Origin: Persicaria tinctoria
Lineage: Eukaryota > Streptophyta > Magnoliopsida > Caryophyllales > Polygonaceae
DNA length: 64,000 bases
Direction: 5' to 3'
NCBI GenBank assembly: GCA_037127255.1
Contig: JBANSL010000020.1
Coordinates: 55,279,098-55,343,097, forward strand
Shown here: positions 33,836-44,928 of the stretch, in pieces
How positions within the stretch are numbered: position 1 is the first letter of the stretch
Layout: each line of letters begins with the position of its first letter
The notes under the pieces: model-generated
Database searches by the model: none
Seen by the model: only the letters and a program-made list of their open reading frames with translations
What the model was told of the DNA's origin: nothing
Program-made: the position numbers and the translations under genes

Positions 33836-34449
33836 TCGTCAGCTTCCACACCTCCATTAATCATTACCAAGATGAGTCGACCCGCGAATTTCGTACGCAG
33901 AAAAGCTAAATAGTTCAAACAAGGTGAGTGTGTCCACGGTCGTTTCGCGGATGGAGGTTGCTTTGAACGACATTGGATTCCTGCCCCCTTGACCCTTAGG
34001 TGTACTTGGAAGGCGATCTTTGGCTCAGTCAGTCGATGTTAGCGAATAATCCTTCTTGACCGGGTTAATGAATTTCTTCCTTAAACTTCATCATGCTTCG
34101 AAAGTAGCCATGTCATGAATGTGCTTGGAACAAACTTTCGAAAGAAAACGTTTGACACCCCATTTACCACTAGTATGCTTATGACATTAAAACATGGATG
34201 CACACGCTTCATTCCTCTCGCTTTGTATATATATATATATATGACATTAAAACATGTATATATATCAGTAAAACATGTATATATATACATGATAGTAAGA
34301 TATTGGAAGCCTTGTATATATACTATCCGATCAACTTGCATATATATGACAGTAAAACATGGAACAAGCTTTGTATATTCTCCGATAGACAAAGTCCTAA
34401 GACAATATCTTAATTTTTTCTTATTCTGTTCCAAATTTCATATTTCTTT
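33836..34449. other. Gypsy interior between the tandem arrays and the nested copia
   Basis: This is a non-coding part of the gypsy element. From 34180 to 34360 it holds a minisatellite of ATGACA(T/G)TAAAACATG alternating with TATATA runs, about five imperfect units. No domain is recognised. Confidence 0.5.
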
Positions 34450-36929
34450 TGTTATAACGAGAACGATAACAGACGAAGAAAGACACAGAGATTTAACGTG
34501 GTTCAGCAACAGTGTGTTACCTACGTCCACGGGCAGAGAAATAGAGATCTTTATTATGGAGGCAAAACAAGAAAACTAGGTTAATTACAAATTGTTAGGT
34601 TTATGAGTATATATAGTGCCTCGTGAAACCCTAGTCAGACAATGGACCTAAACCCAAAACAAATAATAAGTCCAATTCAAGGCATATTAACAAATCTCCA
34701 CCTTGACTTGAATCCTCTCAGATGTACCAATCGCATTGCAGCGCCAAACGTACCAAATGCAATGCCATGCCAAATGTACCAGATGCACTTCAATGCCGGA
34801 TGTACCAGAATCTCCTCTCAGAAACAGATGCACCATGACAAGTGCCAGACATTTCTCTGTCTCAGATTTTTCCTCACATGAGGACTCAGATTGCCCCGCA
34901 GGGCAGCTCAACAGTTGGTGATATTAAACAAGTCCAAACAGTGTTGGAACTTGCTCTCCGGAACTAGCTTGGTGAACATATCAACATGATTATCAGATAT
35001 TCCCACCTTCTTCACTCTGATTCTCTTCTCAGCTTGCCAGTGTACTGACTCACCTCCAGAAACAATAGCCTTGTAGTTGGATGGAGCACCGTCCTTCCCC
35101 TCCTCGGCCACATGCAAAGCATATCCCACCAGATCATTAGACTTGTATCTCGCAAGCCCCCTGATGTCAACCCTTCTTGGTTGATCTAGAGCAATACTCC
35201 GATGTACAGCTCCACCTGTTCCTGTGTCTAGTGGTATGTTCTTTGTCTCACCAGTATCCGACTCAGTAGTACCTGTCTGTGATGATTGGTTTGTGACCAA
35301 CTCAGGTGCCTAGGTCTCTGCTGGAGTGAAGTTCAACTCCACCTCTTCAGCAACAGTCTCCCTAACGTTGACTGAAACAGCATCTGCAGCACCTGTGACT
35401 GCTGAACCTTGTAGGGTATACAAAGTCCCCTTTCCCTGCTTGACTCCTTGCAAAACCACATTAAAGCCCTTAAACACGCGCAACTTTCCACCATAACCTG
35501 TGTATCAGAAACCCTTGTCATCTAACACAGTTAGGGATATCAGATTCTTTGTCATAGATGGCACATGTTTGACTTCCTCCAATGTGCGAAACTTCTCATC
35601 GTTTGTCCGAAGCCTGACTGAGCCGATCCCAACAACCTTGCAGATGACATCGTTTCCCATAGAAACATTGCCCTTGTCTACACATCTATATGTTGTAAAC
35701 AACTCTCTTCTAGGACATACGTGACAAGACGCACCTAAGTCAAGAAACCACACATCATGATCTGTGCGATTACCTACTAGTAGAACAATATCTTCCTCAG
35801 AAGTATTTTTACCATGAACTACTGCTGCAGATCCAGATTTCTACTCTTGTTGCCTCTTCTTACTACGGTCATTCTTCCAATGACCTTTCTCCTTACAGTA
35901 GTTACAGACGTCGTCGAGTTTAGAGCCTGATTTGCGACCTTGCTTCTTGCCCCTTCTACCATCAGAATTGCCTCCGTTGGCCATAAGCCCGGAAGCCTGA
36001 TTGTCTGTAACCAACGCGGTTGCCTTCAGATGCAACTCTCTGCTGTGAAGCGACGATCTAACCTCTTCCAGCGTGATGGTATCCTTCCCAACGACGAACA
36101 ACTGAACGAAGTTCTCGTATGTGGGGGTAGGGATACCAGCAGAATTAGGGCAACATCTTCGTCCTCCGACTTAACATCAATATTACGCAATTCAAGTAAT
36201 AGCGTGTTAAGTTGATCAAGATGATCTATGAGTTGTGTACCTTCCTGCATACGCAGCCCGAACAACCGTTGTTTCAGAAGCAACTTGTTCGTCAGAGACT
36301 TTGTCATGTACAAACTCTCCAACTTCAGCCACAAGCCGCCAGCAATTTTCTAATCAGCAACCTCTATTATGACATCGTCTGCGAGACACAACATAATCGT
36401 CGAATGAGCCTTCTCCTCCGAAAGGCCGTACTCATCGGTGGTTGTATCTGCCCCCTTCTTGTCGGCGGTTAACGGTGCCCATAAACCTTGTTGCTTCAGC
36501 AAAGCCCACATCTTTATCTGCCCCCTTCTTGTCGGCGGTTAACGGTGCCCATAAACCTTGTTGCTTCAGCAAAGACCGCATCTTTATCTGCCACAGACTG
36601 AAAGAGTTTCTTCCAGTAAACTTGTCAATCTTCACCACAGATCCAGACATCATTCTCGACAAAAATCACAACCAATCTCTGATACCAGTTTGTTATAACG
36701 AGAACGATAACAGACGAAGAAAGACACAGAGATTTAACGTGGTTCGGCAACGGTGTGTTTCCTACGTCCACGGGCAGAGAAATAGAGATCTTTATTATGG
36801 AGGCAAAACAAGAAAACTAGGTTACAAATTGTTAGGTTTATGAGTATATATAGTGCCTCATGAAACCCTAGTCAGACAATGGGCCTAAACCTAAAACAAA
36901 TAATAAGCCCAATTCAAGGCATATTAACA
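34450..36929 (-). mobile_element. Nested, internally deleted Ty1/copia element
   Basis: LTRs 34450-34692 and 36691-36929 begin TGTTATAACGAG and end ATTAACA. The 5-bp duplication TCTTT flanks them (34445-34449 and 36930-36934). On the - strand, TGGTATCAGAGA next to the right LTR (about 36675-36688) is an initiator-tRNA-Met primer-binding site, and CAAGGTGGAGATTTG beside the left LTR is the polypurine tract. Gag and the start of protease are present, then the sequence jumps to the extreme C-terminus of the polyprotein. Integrase and most of reverse transcriptase are missing. Confidence 0.92.
34908..36662 (-). pseudogene. Copia gag-protease remnant fused to the RNase H C-terminus
   Basis: From 36662 the frame gives a copia gag start (SGSVVKIDKFTGRNSFSLWQ), which then breaks. 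A 68-bp tandem duplication at about 36450-36590 repeats TCTGCCCCCTTCTTGTCGGC. The UBN2-type gag core follows (WLKLESLYMTKSLTNKLLLK, about 36334), then a CCHC knuckle (CNYCKEKGHWKND, about 35900) and protease (WFLDLGASCHVC, about 35750). After that comes a C-terminal copia piece (SDNHVDMFTKLVPESKFQHC) ending at 34908. Frameshifts and the central deletion make it nonfunctional. Confidence 0.85.
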
Positions 36930-36934
36930 TCTTT

Positions 36935-37997
36935 AAACAAATACAGATCAATAATAATTAATCCATTCACCAAACTTTATGTAATGAAAGTGATCAGCAA
37001 AAAAGAAACGAAGAGGAAGCCCTCCAAACCGGAGACGTGAATGAGAGATACGCTCGGGTTTTACCAATGTTGAAAATGTGATAGGAAGTATATGCGTAGG
37101 TCGAAACTGACCGTGCATCATAGACTTCGAAGCATCTCTATGTGAACCCGTAATTTTTATTTGCTCCCATACCAAAAGACTAAGGCGTCGGGTAAAATCC
37201 ACGCTACAAAGGTCAAATTAGGTTGGTATGTACAATTCTAAAGGCAAGAAAAGAGATTAATTTGCAAGGAAGGGTGAGACCTCCCGATCAAATAATTTGT
37301 GAAAATAGAAGTCTTGGAAATGGTCCGCGCACACCATTTGTGAAAGCTAAGATCCTTTGATGGCATCTGTCGCGGATAGACCCCGAAAGGGGAGACACCT
37401 GGAGATCATAACTTATGATCTCCAGGTGTCTCCCCTTATGATTCATAAGGGATCTCACCAACATCGGCAAGGCTTTGTGAATAGATAGAGGTTCGTGACC
37501 GATTCGTTGACCCAAGATATTGTATGCTAGGGAGAGGTGTGCAGCGGGTACAACACATGCAATTGATTATTTTGGTTGCCTTAACAAATTCTGGGAATCG
37601 GATGCTAATACCCAGCTTAACCCAGTTCAATAAACAAAAATCCATCCAAGTTGAGTGATCTGTTGCACATGAATTCAAATGCATGTATATCATTTTTTAC
37701 TAGAAATCATGGAACACTTGAATAAATAAAGGTCAATGGGTTCTTTAATTTCCAGTAGCTTATACCCGATCATGTCCAAAGTCCAAATTTGGAATACATC
37801 CCTTCATATCAAACGACAACACATACGTATTTACATATCTTTCAATTGATCGCTTACCTCAAATCAAAGTTTATAGTTGACATTTTAAGCCAATTTCACA
37901 AACACAATCAAACCGAAACAAAAATGGTTGAACATTCGTACCTCAATTCGATTGTTTGTTACCTCTTAGCGTGAGAGTTCTCCACAGACGGCGCCAG
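36935..37997 (-). other. 5' internal region of the gypsy element
   Basis: This lies between the nested copia and the right LTR. It contains the primer-binding site (about 37982-37997) and the palindrome at 37389-37435. Short - strand frames (37693-37436, 37202-36948) have no known domain. Gag would be expected here in an autonomous relative; none is visible. Confidence 0.55.
37389..37435. repeat. Perfect 22-bp palindrome with 3-base loop
   Basis: The arm 37389-37410 (GGGGAGACACCTGGAGATCA and two further bases) is exactly complementary to 37414-37435 across the loop ACT. A CCCC at 37381-37384 could compete for pairing with the first GGGG. It would form a stable hairpin in the element's RNA. 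Confidence 0.9.
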
Positions 37998-38518
37998 TGA
38001 CAAACCCCGTTTTTCGGAATCCCGTGTCGGCGGGTTCCGGGATCAAGTGGGACGCAGGCGAGCTCAGACGTTCGGGCTTATCTGAGACGCGCGACGAGAT
38101 TACCATCGGCGTACCCAAACCTGTGTCGATCCGAGCTCAAGCCATCCGCGTACCACCGTCCTCCTAGAGCTTCATCAACGTCGGGTTTTTACCAGCCGAG
38201 ACTGATCCCGCTTGAAAGGGGGCTCGAAGCTAGGGAATCCGGCCTAAGCCGTTGGAGATCCCCCTCCCCGACCCCTAGAATTGAGCCATCATTTCGATAT
38301 TTATAGGCCAAGATGAGCTTCCCTTTGCATGTATCACTTGACAAGTGTCTTAGGTTTTAGGACAAGTGTCGGAAGGGTGATGCCACGTGTCGGTAGGAGC
38401 CTTTAGTGGATTTTCCCACATCCTGGTCGGGTTTATAATCAACCTAAAAATGGGTTTATTTATATAGCGCGAACCCGATTATGCATATGATATTATTTTA
38501 TTTTTTGGTGTTTCGTCA
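37998..38518 (-). repeat. LTR (right; 5' LTR of the - strand gypsy element)
   Basis: This 521-bp repeat starts TGACAAACCCC and ends TTTCGTCA. It is followed by the duplication GGTAG and adjoins the primer-binding site on its left. Confidence 0.9.
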
Positions 38519-38523
38519 GGTAG

Positions 38524-39163
38524 CAACGGTCACAAGTTGTGAGCTGGGCCAGAAGATTGGGCCAATGAAATAGGCCCGACTCTCTGTAATGCACAACTCG
38601 GAAATAAGCAACCAAAGCAAACCTACAAACCTCACATAAGCACACACACCCATCCATTAGTCTCACCTTGGGAGTCAGGCTAGCCATTGGTGCCACACAT
38701 GGTCTAACCATGGGACCAATGAGCTTTTCCTGGCCACAGCATGACTAGGTTGGTGTGTAGTTAAGTAAGAGTTCACCTAACTTAGACTTTTGTGCACCAT
38801 AATAAATTAATAACCAAATAAACCAATGTTTTGTTACAAACAAATTACAAGATTATAAAACATAACATTGTTTTTTATAGAATATATGTTTCAAACAGTA
38901 ACTCTATTATACAGTATACAACATTAATTTAAATTATTTAAAAACATTATCAACAATGTTAAAACAGGTGATTTTTAAAAATCACAAACAACGATTTAAT
39001 TATTTTAATACGTTTTAATAAATGTATATACTATATTGTTTAAATTTTATTTGAGAGACGTACCAATATATGTTTTAAATAACGACTTATATGGTCACTG
39101 CTTTGACTATTTCTCAAATAACTTTATCCCTTCGACTATTTTTCTAATTATTTATGTAGAATT
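38524..39163. other. Intergenic, no gene seen
   Basis: The left part is balanced in base composition, the right part is AT-rich. No element ends or coding frames are recognisable. The left part may continue the old LTR remnant seen at 30425. Confidence 0.35.
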
Positions 39164-39911
39164 TGTGAAATACAAATCGTACTCTTTTCATTATGTGTTT
39201 CAGAATATATACACAACGAGATATACAAAAGATAGAACTTGGGCTACAAGGATAGAATCCCTATATATTTATCTAAAAGGATATTGATAATATATACAAA
39301 ATATCAATACTCCCCCTCAAGTTGGAGCATGTAGATTACGAATTCCCAACTTTGACAGAAGCACCTGAAACTGTTGCTGGCCAAGTGGCTTGGTAAGGAT
39401 GTCCGTCAGTTGATTTGCAGAGCGAATGTGGGAGAGTGAGATGACCCCGACCGACAATCAATTAATCACGGACAACATGACAGTCAACCTTAATGTGCTT
39501 GGTACGCTCGTGGAAGACAGGATTGGCGGCAATGTGAAGGGCCGCCTGACTATCGCACCAGAGATGCATAGGAAGACCGTGGCGAACACCGAGAGATCGA
39601 AGGAAAGATTTGAGCCAAATGAGCTCGCAAGTCGTGGTCGCCATAGCTCTGTACTCGGCCTCAACTGAAGAGCGTGAGACTGTAGTTTGTTTCTTGGTCT
39701 TCCAAGACACCGGAGACTCACCGAGCATGATAAAATAACCCGTAAGTGATCGACGGGTAAGAGGACATGCTGCATAATCAGAGTCGCAGAAGGCGGTCAG
39801 CCGAAGAGAACTGTTTCTGGAGAGAAGAATACCCTGAGATGGAAGACCCTTCAAATAGCGAACAACTTGGGGGGCAGCAAGCCAGTGATTTTGTCGAATA
39901 CATATATACAC
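39164..39911 (-). pseudogene. 5'-truncated copia fragment: RNase H end plus 3' LTR
   Basis: From 39911 leftward the frame reads RYLKGLPSQGILLSR, FCDSDYAACPLTRRS, SSVEAEYRAMA, WCDSQAALHIAANPVFHERT and KHIKVDCHVVRD, then a stop. This is the C-terminal RNase H of a copia polyprotein. A polypurine tract (TTGAGGGGGAGT on the - strand, about 39308-39320) adjoins a putative 143-bp LTR (39164-39306, TG...CA). The rest of the element is missing. Confidence 0.85.
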
Positions 39912-40017
39912 ACAGGATGGAACAATTTATTACACACAATAAAATAAGGTACAAATTGGGAAATACACGGGCCATACGTAATTTTATATAGCATGAAAAA
40001 GCGAAATTAAGAGTGAA

Positions 40018-41767
40018 CTATTGATCATCTCCGGAGGTGACGATGAGGTTTGACTCAGAAATAGTTTCCCATGATTTAGTGGACTTGTCATCAAGATACG
40101 GGATTTTCTGAAGTATCAACCTGGTTATGTTAAACTCCCAGTTGTTGATGCACTCATCCAGTATGTATGCCTTCTTCTCTGCTGCCTCCTTTTCTTTCTT
40201 TGTCAAGTCTCCATAGATGACGCTCACATGCGGCATGTAAGCTGCCCAACCCAACAGTTCATAATATGTTATAAACCCTAACCTACTCATTTGGGACTAT
40301 GTGCTTATTTTTCGTCAAAAAGGCTTATAATGTACTTATACTAATGGGAAGAAAAAAAAACTTACGAGTAGTGCTCTTATAGCCAAAATGGGTAGAACAG
40401 TGCGTGCTAGCTTCTACGACCTGCACAACAAAGTCTGTTGATTAGTAAGCATATAAGTTGATGGTTTTGAGTTTCATTCCTTTACGATGACTCCACCTTG
40501 ATCAAGACAAAACTTTAATATATATAAATATATAGGTTATGTTGATTCAAACCTTTGGGCTTTATTATTTACTCCGTAAGTATTATTTTGGCCCATAAGA
40601 GCTACCCATTAGTTGCTTCTAGAAGAATTGGGATTGACAAAGAAGATGTACTGGTATGCAGGTTGTTACAAGGAGGATTTTCAACGTCATTCTCCCTCCT
40701 CCTCTCCGAACGTGGTGAAACAATAATTAAAACAGCTCTCCTGAAGATTACCACAATCAAGCAACAACTATATAAGAAGATTGATGGACTGCATAGAAGA
40801 GACATAAGTCTTGCTAGCTCATCTCCAACGTCTTCATTGCAATCGATCTTCACTCTCTCTCTCAAGGCATTTACTTTACTGTTTTATCTTTTGTAATGTG
40901 AGAGATTTCATTGAGCGTTATTATACAAGTCATAAGTATTATACTAAGAGTACACATCTACTCAAACCTATTGCTTGGGTTGACTAGATATAGAAACGGG
41001 TTAGGCTTCAAGTTCTTCTAGGTTGTATCTAGGATCCATAAGGAGTGAAATAGTGGTGTTTTTGAATCCTACGGGTTGAATAACCCTAGACGAGGATGTA
41101 GACCAAGTTCGTGCTAAACCTCGTAAACATATCGTGTGTCCTTGCTTTACCTTCTGTTGATTTATATATTTCCGCATGTTTGATTCTAAGATTTCGCAAA
41201 GGTCTTAACCAGTTTCTGGAGAATTGACAAGACGGCCTTGAGCTCATTTACAAGACCATGTATCTCATCTCAAGGTTTTGACTCTAACACCGCGAAAATC
41301 AGACATACTGTATTCAACCTATTCAACCCTTCTACAGTATTGTTTATTAATTGTTTTAGTTATTGTGACTCTTCACTTTATGAATAAATTTTAATTGGCT
41401 CCGATCTAGAAAGTGCAATTCAAGCCATAAAAATCACCTTAGCGGAGGGTTCGAGGAGGAGGAAGACGCATTGGTAGTAAGACGTTCCGGTGGCGACGCG
41501 CTCCACCTTGGCAGCGTACGCCTTCATCCCTTGAACGGCAGATCGGAACCTGTTGACTGCATCCTCCTCGGTCAAACTGGTGAGCCCCACCACGGTGAGG
41601 TGGGGCTCGAACTCTGGCCCACCGAACTCCGCCCTCAGGCCCTTCATCAGCTTCTTCATCCTGGCCATGGCATCGTCCGACGGGAGGCCCGATATCGAGA
41701 ACCAGAACTTCTGTTGTTGCTGACCCGCGGGTTGGCCCGGATCCGAACTCACTTGCTGGGGCTCCAT
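40018..41767 (-). CDS. Cyclic phosphodiesterase-like protein (2H phosphoesterase, three exons, 202 aa)
   Basis: Exons: 41767-41438, 40420-40366, 40241-40018, all GT-AG with matching phases. The protein carries two HX(T/S)X motifs, PHLTV (about residue 50) and PHVSV (about residue 132), the catalytic histidine pairs of the 2H superfamily. The segment WFSISGLPSDD near the start matches plant CPDases. Known plant members hydrolyse ADP-ribose 1'',2''-cyclic phosphate to the 1''-phosphate, a step linked to tRNA splicing, and nucleoside 2',3'-cyclic phosphates; they are soluble. The start at 41767 (MEPQQV) gives the family's usual length. The frame is open upstream to 41872 and would add a hydrophobic leader, which is less likely because a good donor-like GGTGAGT lies there. 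The intron of about 1 kb (40421-41437) holds no recognised element. Confidence 0.87.
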
Positions 41768-41872
41768 GGAGATTGACCAGAGGAGGAATGTGGAAGCAAT
41801 GACCCCTACAAGACCCAGGAATCTAATGAGTAAGATGGCAATAGAGGAAGAGGGACTCACCATTATTGGCAC

Positions 41873-42171
41873 CGATTCGAGATGTGGAAGCCATGTTTGA
41901 TCACAAAGAGGATGATTAACTTACAATCGAGTGGGTGTAAGATTGAGATGCTGTGGAGTAGTGGGATTCAAATCAAAACCACGACTTGGTATATATAATT
42001 GATCGATTTAAATATTGTATTTTAGATTCGTGTTTAGCGTAGCTACATATATACGAAGCGACGTAGCGTTTACTCAAAGAAAAAGAAAGCTTATTTGCAA
42101 TTCCTTTGTTAGGTTCAATGAACTGCAGTACCTAGGAATTTATTTTTTTAATGAGAGGCTAATTTTTTTTA

Positions 42172-42252
<81 letters not shown>

Positions 42253-42446
42253 AAAAAATATATATTATAAAAAATTTAAATTTATAATTTAAATAGTTAT
42301 TTTAGTAGAAAAAATTAAATATATATATATAAAAAGAATAAGAATCATTTTTTATTTTTATATAATGGAAAAGGAGACAATAAAAATTGTTTAAAAAATA
42401 AGGTTAAAAGGGATTAAACTAATGATCTTAAAGTAATAAATACATA
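41873..42446. other. Upstream of the CPDase gene, with a TA microsatellite
   Basis: This is the probable promoter of the CPDase gene (near 41880-42000), then AT-rich DNA with a (TA)n tract of about 75 bases at 42174-42249. No gene is visible. Confidence 0.5.
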
Positions 42447-42683
42447 CTCCCTCCGTTTCCTTTTAAATGACTTTTTCAAGTCATGCACGTAGTTTTATAA
42501 CGATAAAAACTATATTAAATATTAATATTTTAAAAATATTTTTTTAATAATATTATACTTATCATCAATAAGTATGAGATTGTCGAAAAAAATATTTAAA
42601 AAAATTATTATTTCATATAGTTTTTCACACCTTAAAAAACGTGCATGAATAGTAAAAAGTCAATTAAAAGGAAACGGAGGGAG
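42447..42683. mobile_element. Stowaway-type MITE
   Basis: This 237-bp element starts CTCCCTCCGTTTCCTTTTAA and ends with the complement (TTAAAAGGAAACGGAGGGAG). It is flanked by TA on both sides. CTCCCTCCGT ends with TA target duplication are diagnostic of Stowaway/Tc1-mariner MITEs. Confidence 0.9.
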
Positions 42684-42685
42684 TA

Positions 42686-43519
42686 TATTTATTTGTAATA
42701 GATGGTCTGCTTTTGCCATCCGACCCAGAAATCATGCCCCCAATTTGATCAATCATCCACTTCTTGTTCCACCAGCCTCATCCATCCATCATTCATCAGG
42801 TAGATTGAATAAAAATTTAGGTGACCACATTTAAAATAAAATAAAAATGACACTTCAACAAGTAAATAATTGCAAAATGCATCATTTATCAAATCAAATA
42901 AAATCATTTAATATACTATAAAAAGTAAAATCAAACAAATAAAATAATCTATAATATACTATAAAAGTAAATGTAAAATAAGACAATTTAATATATTAAA
43001 CAAGATGTGTATATATATATGACTTCGAGTGATAAATAGTAAATGTAAAATAATACCATTTAATATAGTATTAAACAAGATGTATATATATGATGACTTC
43101 GAGTGATAAATATTGGGTGTTGTTAGATACACCACAAATTCTCTTATTTAATTGCACGTTTATTTCAACGTACAAGACTTTTTAATTAATTAACACTCTT
43201 TTCCAATTAATTAACTCACCTCAACCTTGCACGTCCTTTTCGACGTGCAAGATTTGTGGTGTATTTATCCGGACCGTAAATATTTTTACCCAAATTCGAT
43301 TTAATTAATATATTAAACAAGATGTATATATATAACTCCGAGTGATAAATATTTTACCCAAATTCGATTTAATTAATATATTAAACTAGATGTATATATA
43401 TAACTTTGAGTGATAAATATTTTTACCTAAATTCGATCTATCGCCCGCTCACTTTATCATTCATTTAATATCCAAATTATATTATTGAATTTTCATCCAT
43501 TTTATCTAGTTAAATGAAA

Positions 43520-43520
<1 letters not shown>
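42686..43520. other. AT-rich intergenic DNA with short tandem repeats and a small foldback
   Basis: From 42990 to 43420 a unit of the form TTAAACAAGATGTATATATATAA..GAGTGATAAAT recurs about four times with varying spacers. Within this, 43131-43257 is a foldback of about 125 bp whose ends are ACACCACAAAT and ATTTGTGGTGT. It may be a small MITE inserted into one unit. No gene is visible. Confidence 0.5.
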
Positions 43521-43522
<2 letters not shown>

Positions 43523-43604
<82 letters not shown>

Positions 43605-43642
43605 ATAGTAAATGTAAAATATATATATATATATATATATAT
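43523..43642. repeat. TA microsatellite
   Basis: Nearly pure (TA)n, interrupted once near 43607-43620 by AGTAAATGTAAAAT. Open frames over it are artefacts of the repeat. Confidence 0.95.
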
Positions 43643-44928
43643 TTTTTTTATTAGGAAATAATTCGAGAGCCAAGCATACCTGACAACTCGAGAGGCCGAC
43701 GAAGTCGGCAGACGGTGCAACCGTCTCTACATATATAAAAAGGTGCAACAACTACAAAGTGGGCGCTAGGCGTAATCCCAGACGAGCAATCGAGCCAAAC
43801 CCGTACAAGCTGGAGACAACGTAGACTAAGGTCCAGTGCCAAGCATCCCCAGGCGGCGACACCGTTGGCCAGCGGTATATCAGCAGGAGCCAGTCCTGTG
43901 GGCAGTGAAGACGATCCTCCAAGGAATAGTCTAACGCGGAGTCGCCTCGATACACACCGCCACGACCCCAGCCAATCCCGACACCAGGTTGCCAGAGCTC
44001 CAGCACGGAAGAGGAACGCCAAGCAGCAGGGATCACAACCAAGAACACCCCTGAAGACGCGCACCATTAATCCCTTTCATATGAAACAAAATTTATTCAA
44101 ACCCTAACAAGATTTTCAAGCCCTTGCGGGATTTAGGCCCTTTCGGGAAGGTTTCAACCCTTTCGGTTTTTTTTTTAATTTAATTTAATTTTATGCCTTG
44201 GGCCCGAAGCTTGGCCCCGGATGAACCAAACTTGGGCCCAAAGGACCCGAAGATTGGGTCCTAAGGACCCGAAGCTTGGGCCCCAAGGACCAAGGAGGAG
44301 CGGGGGGATCTCATCATGGCCGGAGGAGAGGCGGCCGCGTCAACACCGGAGAGGACAGCCGGACCAACGCCGGCATCCAAGCACCGACCGTCACACACCA
44401 CGGCCCAACCACCGGAGGTTGAAGAGGAGGCAACGCCAGCCGAAAATAGGCATGCCCGGTAGGGCAAAGGGGGCTTGAAAAGCAGGGCGTAGTACACCCG
44501 AAGATGAACAGCCGGCCGGAGGGAGTCGCCATCACCGACGACAACCAGGGGAGCCGACACCGACGGGAGCAAGTCGAGCTTGCAGATAGCAAGACACCGA
44601 GGAGGCCAGCCGACCAACCACAGGCGGAGGAAGCATCAAGGAGGCGTGTCAGGACCCAATTCGACGACGGGACCACCGTACACGAACAATTCGAGTCTAG
44701 ACCCGCCCAGAACCAGGCCGATTGAGAATCAAGGACAACGGATTCGAACTTAGGGTTTGGGGATACTCGGGTTGGGGGTACGCCAAGGGGCAAAGCGGCC
44801 CTAAACGCATACCACAACCAACCTGGATAGATGGTGGTGGTGAGGAGAAACGGGATGGAGGCCGTACGACAAGGATGGCAGTGGAGGAAGTTGTGCAGCG
44901 ACGACGGCGGTGGTGAAAGGGGTATTGG
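43643..44928 (-). mobile_element. Non-LTR retroelement or processed retrocopy, 3' part with A-tail
   Basis: Read on the - strand this GC-rich block ends at the left in the same GTCGGCCTCTCGAG...CTCGAATTATTTCCTA motif plus A-run that ends the repeats at 18690 and 61750. Several long - strand frames (for example from 44067 and from 45051) have no known domain. Three GGACCCGAAG(A/C)TTGGG-like units lie at about 44205-44290. Sequence right of the hAT element (45858 to about 45930) appears to continue the same unit. A degenerate nonautonomous LINE is the best guess. Confidence 0.5.

Larger units (their letters stand above)
30801..38518 (-). mobile_element. Gypsy-like LTR retrotransposon without recognisable coding, carrying internal tandem arrays and a nested copia
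   Basis: Two direct repeats of 521 bp (30801-31321 and 37998-38518), both TG...CA and about 5% different by eye, are flanked by an exact 5-bp duplication GGTAG (30796-30800, 38519-38523). Next to the right LTR, the - strand reads TGGCGCCGTCTGTGG, a primer-binding site typical of plant gypsy/Tat-type elements. The element therefore runs right to left. The interior holds a 22-bp palindrome, unknown short frames, the nested copia (34450-36929), and two tandem arrays. No gag, protease, reverse transcriptase or integrase of its own is recognisable, so it is nonautonomous. Confidence 0.88.

Noticed and set aside
32506..33860. Several open frames repeating the same peptide (PDAEPA..SWDLIKSSIREASS)
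   Set aside because: They are the tandem DNA repeat read through. Frame changes between units, and there is no start or domain.
34115..34579. 154-codon + strand frame
   Set aside because: It runs from the gypsy interior across a TATATA minisatellite into the nested copia LTR, so it is not a gene.
39426..39668. + strand frame opposite the copia RNase H
   Set aside because: The - strand frame has clear RNase H motifs, so the + strand frame is a shadow.
42015..43751. Open frames consisting of Ile-Tyr repeats
   Set aside because: They are translations of (TA)n microsatellites.
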